The position numbers were made by a program, and so were the translations under genes. This document shows, piece by piece, positions 15,201 through 15,386 of a stretch of DNA of 15,386 bases. Location of the stretch: the NCBI GenBank assembly GCA_947460165.1, contig CANHKH010000035.1:1-15386 (forward strand). The letters run 5' to 3'. The DNA is from Comamonadaceae bacterium. Its GTDB lineage: Bacteria; Pseudomonadota; Gammaproteobacteria; Burkholderiales; Burkholderiaceae_C. Under the pieces are notes generated by a model that had not been told where the DNA came from, did not search any database, and saw nothing but the letters and a program-made list of their open reading frames with translations. Position 1 is the stretch's first letter, and every line of letters begins with the position of its first letter.

Positions 15201-15386
15201 TGGTGGCGGTCTCGCCGGACTTGACCGCGCTGACGTTGCTGCTGATCGTCAAGGTAGGCGCTGCCGTGTCAAAGGTCAGCGTGGGCGTGGCCCCAGCGCC
15301 GCCTGTGTTGCCAGCGCCATCGGTGTAAGTGCCGCTGGCCACCGTGATGCTGGCCGTGCCCGAATTGGTGTTCACCGTGGGTGTGA
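1..15386 (-). CDS. Giant multi-domain repeat adhesin-like protein, internal fragment (both ends open)
   Basis: One frame on the minus strand is open across the entire window, about 5,128 codons; I read every plus-strand triplet from position 1 and found no TTA, CTA or TCA in register, hence no sense stop. The translation is continuous repetitive beta-rich sequence: Big_12-type Ig units, cadherin-like domains and three further repeat families (called D, M and S here). No cysteine was seen; Thr, Ala, Gly, Ser and Asp dominate, and Lys and Arg are scarce. This is typical of very large secreted adhesins of the LapA/BapA/SiiE kind exported by type I secretion. That route is inferred: no N-terminal retention module, RTX nonapeptides or C-terminal secretion signal are in view. 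Start and stop lie beyond positions 15386 and 1. Residue numbers in other entries count from the first complete codon at 15384. Alternatives are a cell-wall-type or autotransported surface protein; the Ig and cadherin content does not decide. Confidence 0.93.
271..666 (-). repeat. S5: S module, long subtype (132 residues)
   Basis: Residues 4907-5038. Segments: VSGMAITSDIGG, STGDTVSVTVTMSDDATV, PTLALNIGGTTVQAAYASG, STALVFTYTVPANAALSDAN, ISVAANSLSLNGGTLTEA, ending AAVADNANYVVDT. It is the counterpart of S2, with the same length, wording and a 57-base perfect match (284-340 to 6641-6697). TEAAGARNATLTHAAV near its end is unique to these two copies. Confidence 0.78.
667..975 (-). repeat. C5: cadherin-like domain
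   Basis: Residues 4804-4906, 103 aa. Segments: NYAPVMSSGVSATALERT, YTATATDQDPSATFTYAMGG, DSSKFNIDVNTGAVTF, PDFESA and DNVYDITITASDGLRSSA. The usual FAEN is ALER here, which keeps the Glu but not the flanking residues. It matches C2 in position within the cassette but not in the loop insertion. Confidence 0.82.
976..2052 (-). repeat. M6: complete-length M module (subtype I) with a degenerate tail
   Basis: Residues 4445-4803, 359 aa, the longest copy. Part a: SVDGANYNTLLSTGED, DIKARLDWSKLIWDIDGN, SDTQLSITLTKAKMASLE, GFARDAAGNVATTDSV. Part b: GKLILPVQVDGGRWYYYWDR (aromatic cluster 1504-1521), VLDDIFKYANDFTVLNP, VDYRYASLNGVRLALPTLGG, LLAVWDAYNG. Part c keeps YYVALQLL but the GW..YWSAT core is replaced by TPWGTDVLLAADSTG, so the key tail aromatics are gone. 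Part a also carries a longer acidic loop, DGNSANGSSTTSD. Confidence 0.7.
2053..2379 (-). repeat. D3: third D module, with a six-residue internal deletion
   Basis: Residues 4336-4444, 109 aa against 115 in D1 and D2. NALNASNTTLTGQASI, AGAATGGSADLKVNG, SSIGAGDTTVTFSTS and GGVVTVELKDAGG are conserved, ending NNPSLLVDY. The DGSPTSAELQQAV stretch of D2 is replaced by ATLSGAA (around 2149-2172), removing the helix-like segment while keeping frame. The closing linker is GVPTVTTAP rather than VAPTVTTAP. Confidence 0.77.
2380..2985 (-). repeat. U14 and U15: two Big_12-type Ig units
   Basis: U14 spans 2680-2985 and U15 2380-2679, 102 and 100 residues. Both have the VYTATFTP strand version. U14 begins TGPTLAITSSAANLSAGQTA right after the broken M5 and carries a duplicated linker, IDTTDTVAP, three residues longer than the IDTVAP of U11. 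U15 ends NNGGAGSTPTLSFDT and enters D3 by RLVG. They are direct counterparts of U11 and U12. Confidence 0.88.
2986..3810 (-). repeat. M5: M module lacking its C-terminal tail (subtype II)
   Basis: Residues 3859-4133, 275 aa. Parts a and b match M4 closely: LVITGANFDTLWSG, LDWSKLVWDTNGDGATTAD, GLLINPVQVDNGNWYYYWDR (aromatic cluster 3307-3324), LNGVLLALPTLGDTY and LLAIWDAYNG. As in M2 the module breaks off at AYNGTG and continues TGPTLAITSS of an Ig unit. The same break point with the same following cassette makes this a duplicated arrangement rather than a chance truncation. One oddity is a third Trp (TLW) in the GANFDTLL motif. Confidence 0.73.
3811..4191 (-). repeat. S4: S module, 127-residue subtype
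   Basis: Residues 3732-3858. Segments: VTGVALGIASTSPT, NTLNAGDIVTATVTMDE, PSIGLLIGSTLVQAAYVSG, STSLVFQYTILAGQTDVDG and GSISLNGGSLQDTD, ending NNASYLVDT. Same length and strand wording as S3. It leads into M5 by TAPTVTATSV. Confidence 0.77.
4192..4494 (-). repeat. C4: cadherin-like domain
   Basis: Residues 3631-3731, 101 aa, the shortest copy. Segments: NNAPVVSSAATASFAEKG, YTATATDPDGSAGMSYTLGG, DAGRFNINANTGAVTF, ADFENK and NNVYDITVTAFDGLRSSA. DPDG and DFE supply the acidic residues expected for calcium sites. FAEK replaces the FAEN of other copies. Confidence 0.83.
4495..5463 (-). repeat. M4: complete M module (subtype II, follows S)
   Basis: Residues 3308-3630, 323 aa; the best reference copy. 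Part a: SDTLVITGANFDTLLSG, LDWSKLVWDTNGDGTTT, DSTRLSITLANGGTVENL, GFAKDLAGNVPTTDAL. Part b: GLLINPVQVDNGTWYYYWDR (aromatic cluster 4963-4983), HDTLDALFNKDINGLIRPSG, DTYRYATLNGVLLALPTLGD, YSDLLAVWDAYNG. Part c: GLPTGWGNGNYWSASTTSS and YYVALQVIAN. Unlike M1, M3 and M6 it lacks the KYASDF and GMPKL strings and is about 30 residues shorter. The LPT plus YWSAT plus final hydrophobic strand is the part that recalls DUF1566/Lcl C-terminal domains, implying a compact, possibly ligand-binding fold. Function unproven. Confidence 0.73.
5464..5844 (-). repeat. S3: S module, 127-residue subtype
   Basis: Residues 3181-3307. It contains VTGVALTSASGV, NTLNASDVLSVTVTMNEL, PTIDLLIGSTPVQAAYVSG, NSTSLVFQYTIQAGQTDTD and GSISLNGGVLSE, ending NNASYLVDT. 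It matches S4 in length and in the IGSTPVQAAYVSG and LVFQYTI strings, setting both apart from S2 and S5. It runs into M4 via TAPTVTASSV. Confidence 0.77.
5845..6150 (-). repeat. C3: cadherin-like domain
   Basis: Residues 3079-3180, 102 aa. It starts NYAPAVTSAAAVNFAENG, followed by YTATSSDADGVGTAVSYTMG, DAGRFSLNTNTGAVSF, PNFENK and DNVYDITITAFDGLRSSA. It has the full set of cadherin-like acidic positions (E of FAEN, D-A-D, D-x-G-x-F, NFE, F-DG). It is nearly the same length as C4 and shares the AFDG variant with it, whereas C1, C2 and C5 have ASDG. Confidence 0.83.
6151..6309 (-). repeat. T: isolated M-module tail, without its head
   Basis: Residues 3026-3078, 53 aa. It contains GIPAGWGTGKYWSATTAG, SHAYLSPYTGAG and SANYVALQVIAN. 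The M4 tail carries the same string of features: GLPTGWGNGNYWSAST, HSYLALGTGA, YYVALQVIAN. The preceding YYYWD and WDAYNG parts are absent here; an Ig unit stands in their place. Directly after it comes cadherin C3, as after every complete M. The simplest reading is that T is the displaced end of M2. Confidence 0.75.
6310..6627 (-). repeat. U13: Big_12-type Ig unit closing the nested cassette
   Basis: Residues 2920-3025, 106 aa. It opens QGPSVSIESNTPLLMTGE, then TATITFTFSEDPDTTF, a VVVTGGTLGAISGTGLTRTA strand pair, and NASYNDAAGNLG. Relative to U16 it has a four-residue insertion (AWNGGSG against VSG) near 6510-6535. It ends SSATLGVNTT and then switches to GIPAGWGTG, which belongs to the tail of an M module rather than to any Ig unit. 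Confidence 0.85.
6628..7023 (-). repeat. S2: S module, long subtype (132 residues)
   Basis: Residues 2788-2919. It reads VSGMAITSQTGG, STGDTVTVTVTMTEGTTV, PTLALNIGGTTVQAAYASG, STALLFTYTVPANVTLTDTN, GISVDANSLSLNGGTLTEG and ends AAVADNANYLVDT. It is the same subtype and exact length as S5; positions 6641-6697 are identical to 284-340 (57 bases), which points to recent duplication or gene conversion. Unlike S1, S3 and S4, which run into an M module, S2 and S5 run into an Ig unit. Confidence 0.78.
7024..7347 (-). repeat. C2: cadherin-like domain
   Basis: Residues 2680-2787, 108 aa. It begins KFAPVILSAATATVLEN, with YTATALDPDALGVITYTLGG, DQNVFTLHPSTGELTFKT, PNFESP, and NVYDITITASDGLRSS, ending AITVTN. 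The DPD turn, FTL..STG and closing Y-D-I-T-x-x-A-x-DG fit the cadherin-repeat pattern. An ADGGASPNNLN insertion lengthens the loop after NFESP, a loop that also varies in C1. It separates M3 from S2, as in every M-C-S triad here. Confidence 0.82.
7348..8421 (-). repeat. M3: complete M module (subtype I, follows D)
   Basis: Residues 2322-2679, 358 aa. Part a: GITGANYNTLLSAGED, DIKARLDWSKLVWDINGDD, SSTMLAITLTSAKMTALE, GFARDAAGNVATTDAV. Part b: YGKLIAPVQADGGKWFYYWD followed by VSGDGTSAG (aromatic cluster 7867-7884), GMPKLNPLFKYASDF, ETYRFATLNDVKVALPIAG, TYDGLLAVWDAYNG. Part c: TPTGWKENYYLSATPNG and ALEVFNTN. WDINGDD and WDVSGDGT look like paired acidic turn loops. Local GC and codon choice are a little more relaxed around 7340-7950 than in the flanking Ig units, hinting that this copy has not been homogenised recently. 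Confidence 0.72.
8422..8766 (-). repeat. D2: second copy of the D module
   Basis: Residues 2207-2321, 115 aa, exactly the length of D1. It contains NALNASNTTLTGQASI, AAGTATGGSAVLKVNG, ATDSSIGAGDTTATFSTS, DGSPTSAELQQAV and GGTVTVELKDAGG, closing with NNPSLLVDY. Its last bases and the start of M3 share a 50-base perfect match with D3/M6 (8421-8470 equals 2052-2101). Confidence 0.77.
8767..9363 (-). repeat. U11 and U12: two Big_12-type Ig units
   Basis: U11 spans 9067-9363 and U12 8767-9066, 99 and 100 residues. Both carry the KVY/KIY version of the central strand (VYTGTFTPN, IYTATFTPT). U11 begins TGPTLAITSSAATLKAGQTA directly after the broken end of M2. U12 ends with NNGGAGSTPTLSFDT and passes into D2 through RLVG. 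The pair is matched by U14-U15 at 2380-2985 with the same neighbours on both sides. Confidence 0.88.
9364..10179 (-). repeat. M2: M module lacking its C-terminal tail (subtype II)
   Basis: Residues 1736-2007, 272 aa. Parts a and b are intact: LVINGANFDSLL, LDWSKLVWDINTDN, LLINPVQVDNGSWFYYWDRS (aromatic cluster near 9682-9699), DTYRFATVNGVRLALPTLGD and LLAIWDAYNG. The module then stops: after AYNGIG comes TGPTLAITSS of an Ig unit instead of the GW..YWSAT..YVALQV tail seen in M1, M3 and M4. Both sides stay in frame. The missing tail matches element T at 6151-6309, after a 3,054-base intervening cassette; see findings. Confidence 0.72.
10180..10542 (-). repeat. S1: S module (121 residues)
   Basis: Residues 1615-1735. 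Pattern: SSIALTATGAQNGYLNTGD, TATVTMTEAVTVTGTPQLAL, LGGTTVFANYLSGS, SLVFTYTVQSGQTDANGIS, then DSLRLNGGTL and a closing VVDT. Repeats of this form are common in very large proteobacterial and cyanobacterial surface proteins and resemble SwmB-type repeats, though I cannot confirm the family by eye. S1 is the shortest copy. It follows C1 and runs into M2 through TTGPTVTSTS. Confidence 0.75.
10543..10860 (-). repeat. C1: cadherin-like domain
   Basis: Residues 1509-1614, 106 aa. It starts DYAPVVTSAASASFAEN, continues with YTATASDEDPITYLTYTLGG, DSSKFNLDANTGVLTF, PNFESP, and NVYNLSITASDGL, ending AITVTD. The order follows the bacterial cadherin tandem-repeat pattern: an entry Glu, a D-D-P turn, F-x-L/I...TG, an acidic residue after NFE, and a closing Y-x-L/I-x-x-x-A-x-DG strand. 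These acidic positions match calcium-coordinating sites of cadherins, so calcium-dependent stiffening is plausible. An insertion DSSGGGSTAS makes it slightly longer than C3-C5. Confidence 0.82.
10861..11913 (-). repeat. M1: complete M module (subtype I, follows D)
   Basis: Residues 1158-1508, 351 aa. Part a is Ig/TIG-like: IVGTNFDTLL, then DIKDRLDWSKLSWDIDGN, a VIDSTRLTVVLAP strand, and GFAKDAAGNAATTDAV. Part b contains INPVQVDRGQWFYYWDVGGN (tryptophan-tyrosine cluster encoded near 11368-11385), GMPKLDTIFKYASDF, NDTYRFATINGIKMALPVAG and LLAVWDAYNG. Part c is the tail GLPAGWSINGNYYLTSTPSG followed by WWVALQVF. Order and motifs of parts b and c (LPT/LPV turn, YYWD, GW..NYYLTST, final VALQV strand) recall DUF1566/Lcl C-terminal-like domains; this is a by-eye resemblance. 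WDIDGN and WDVGGNG could be aspartate-rich ion-binding loops. M1 is closer to M3 and M6, which also follow a D module, than to M2, M4 and M5. Confidence 0.72.
11914..12258 (-). repeat. D1: first copy of the 115-residue D module
   Basis: Residues 1043-1157. It follows the last Ig unit of the array and precedes M1. It has the D-family pattern: a NTLNTTNTHLTASASL strand, the AGTATGGSATLRINGVDK segment, a SDGSPTNAELRTAI helix-like stretch, then GGTVTVELKDALGN, ending in NNPSLLVDY, which links into VAPTVTTAP of the M module. D1 is the most diverged of the three copies; D2 and D3 share more sequence with each other. I do not recognise a named family. Beta-strand pattern, length and setting suggest another Ig-like sandwich with one short helix. 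Confidence 0.75.
12259..15386 (-). repeat. N-side tandem array of Big_12-type bacterial Ig-like units (U0 partial, U1-U10)
   Basis: Residues 1-1042. Ten complete units plus one partial: U0 15265-15386, U1 14971-15264, U2 14674-14970, U3 14377-14673, U4 14059-14376, U5 13753-14058, U6 13459-13752, U7 13162-13458, U8 12862-13161, U9 12556-12861, U10 12259-12555. Units are 98-106 residues and begin after FDT with APTLTI. They carry GETATITFSFSEAP, then a TTGG turn, then either LSGTGLTRTATFTPT (U1-U3, U6, U7, U10) or a KVYTATFTPT-type strand (U4, U5, U8, U9), and end near ASITVASGTYTDGAGNTG. These are hallmarks of bacterial Ig-like domain Big_12. Such arrays act as stiff or extensible stalks that hold adhesive domains away from the cell; that role is known for the family, not shown here. 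Neighbouring units U1-U3 and U6-U7 are close at DNA level, suggesting recent duplication or conversion. Confidence 0.92.

Noticed and set aside
13016..15328. Regular plus-strand frames of about 92-98 codons that resemble each other
   Set aside because: They are shadows of the Ig units on the opposite strand; their similarity and spacing simply copy the 294-318-base Ig period.
12259..15386. Regular ~297-base periodicity considered as a CRISPR or satellite array
   Set aside because: The period is far too long for CRISPR, there are no unique spacers, and each period translates to one Ig-like domain.
1..15386. Calcium-binding RTX nonapeptides or a type I secretion signal
   Set aside because: I looked for GGxGxDxxx runs in the translation and found none; these would be expected C-terminal, to the left of this window.
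1..15386. Promoters, terminators, riboswitches or tRNA genes within the window
   Set aside because: Every base is coding in one continuous frame; AT-rich gaps or stem-loops with U tracts were not seen.

Overview
The whole window lies inside one gene. On the minus strand, the frame whose codons occupy triplets 1-3, 4-6 and so on of the plus strand is open from end to end: about 5,128 codons with no stop found in a full hand read. Neither the start nor the stop codon is present. The product is the interior of a giant, threonine-, alanine- and glycine-rich, apparently cysteine-free, multi-domain repeat protein of the surface or secreted adhesin type (bacterial Ig-like and cadherin-like modules). 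There is no second gene, RNA gene, CRISPR array or mobile element. Protein order runs from high to low coordinates.

Organism: high GC (roughly 60% or more by eye) and near absence of TTA, CTA and TCA codons suggest a high-GC proteobacterium, perhaps Burkholderiales/Comamonadaceae. This is inference from composition only; no taxonomic marker is present.

Layout, N to C (U = Big_12-type Ig unit, D/M/S = local names for unnamed repeat modules, C = cadherin-like): ten and a half U units (15386-12259); D1 (12258-11914); M1 (11913-10861); C1 (10860-10543); S1 (10542-10180); M2, lacking its tail (10179-9364); U11-U12 (9363-8767); D2; M3; C2; S2; U13 (ending 6310); an isolated M tail, T (6309-6151); C3; S3; M4; C4; S4; M5, lacking its tail (3810-2986); U14-U15; D3; M6; C5; S5; partial U16 (270-1).

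Two organisational points stand out. First, the region from M2 to S4 is followed by a second, diverged copy beginning at M5 (offset about 6.36-6.39 kb), so the gene holds a kilobase-scale tandem super-repeat above the ~100-residue Ig repeats. Second, the headless tail T matches what M2 lacks: M2 head plus T would rebuild one complete M module, split by a ~1,018-residue cassette (U-U-D-M-C-S-U). M5 is cut at the same point and followed by the same cassette, which predicts that its missing tail resumes about a dozen codons beyond the left edge. The backbone is then (M-C-S)n, with a composite cassette nested inside alternate M modules.

The M module is the least familiar element. It has an Ig/TIG-like first part with a WSKLVWDxNGDG motif, a second part with an aromatic YYYWDxSGDG motif, and a tail of the form GWGxGxYWSAT...YVALQV. 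The second and third parts recall DUF1566/Lcl C-terminal-like domains, usually seen as single terminal adhesive modules; here they recur six times. The likely role of the protein is long-range adhesion or biofilm attachment, but its secretion signal, anchor and any RTX region lie outside the window.
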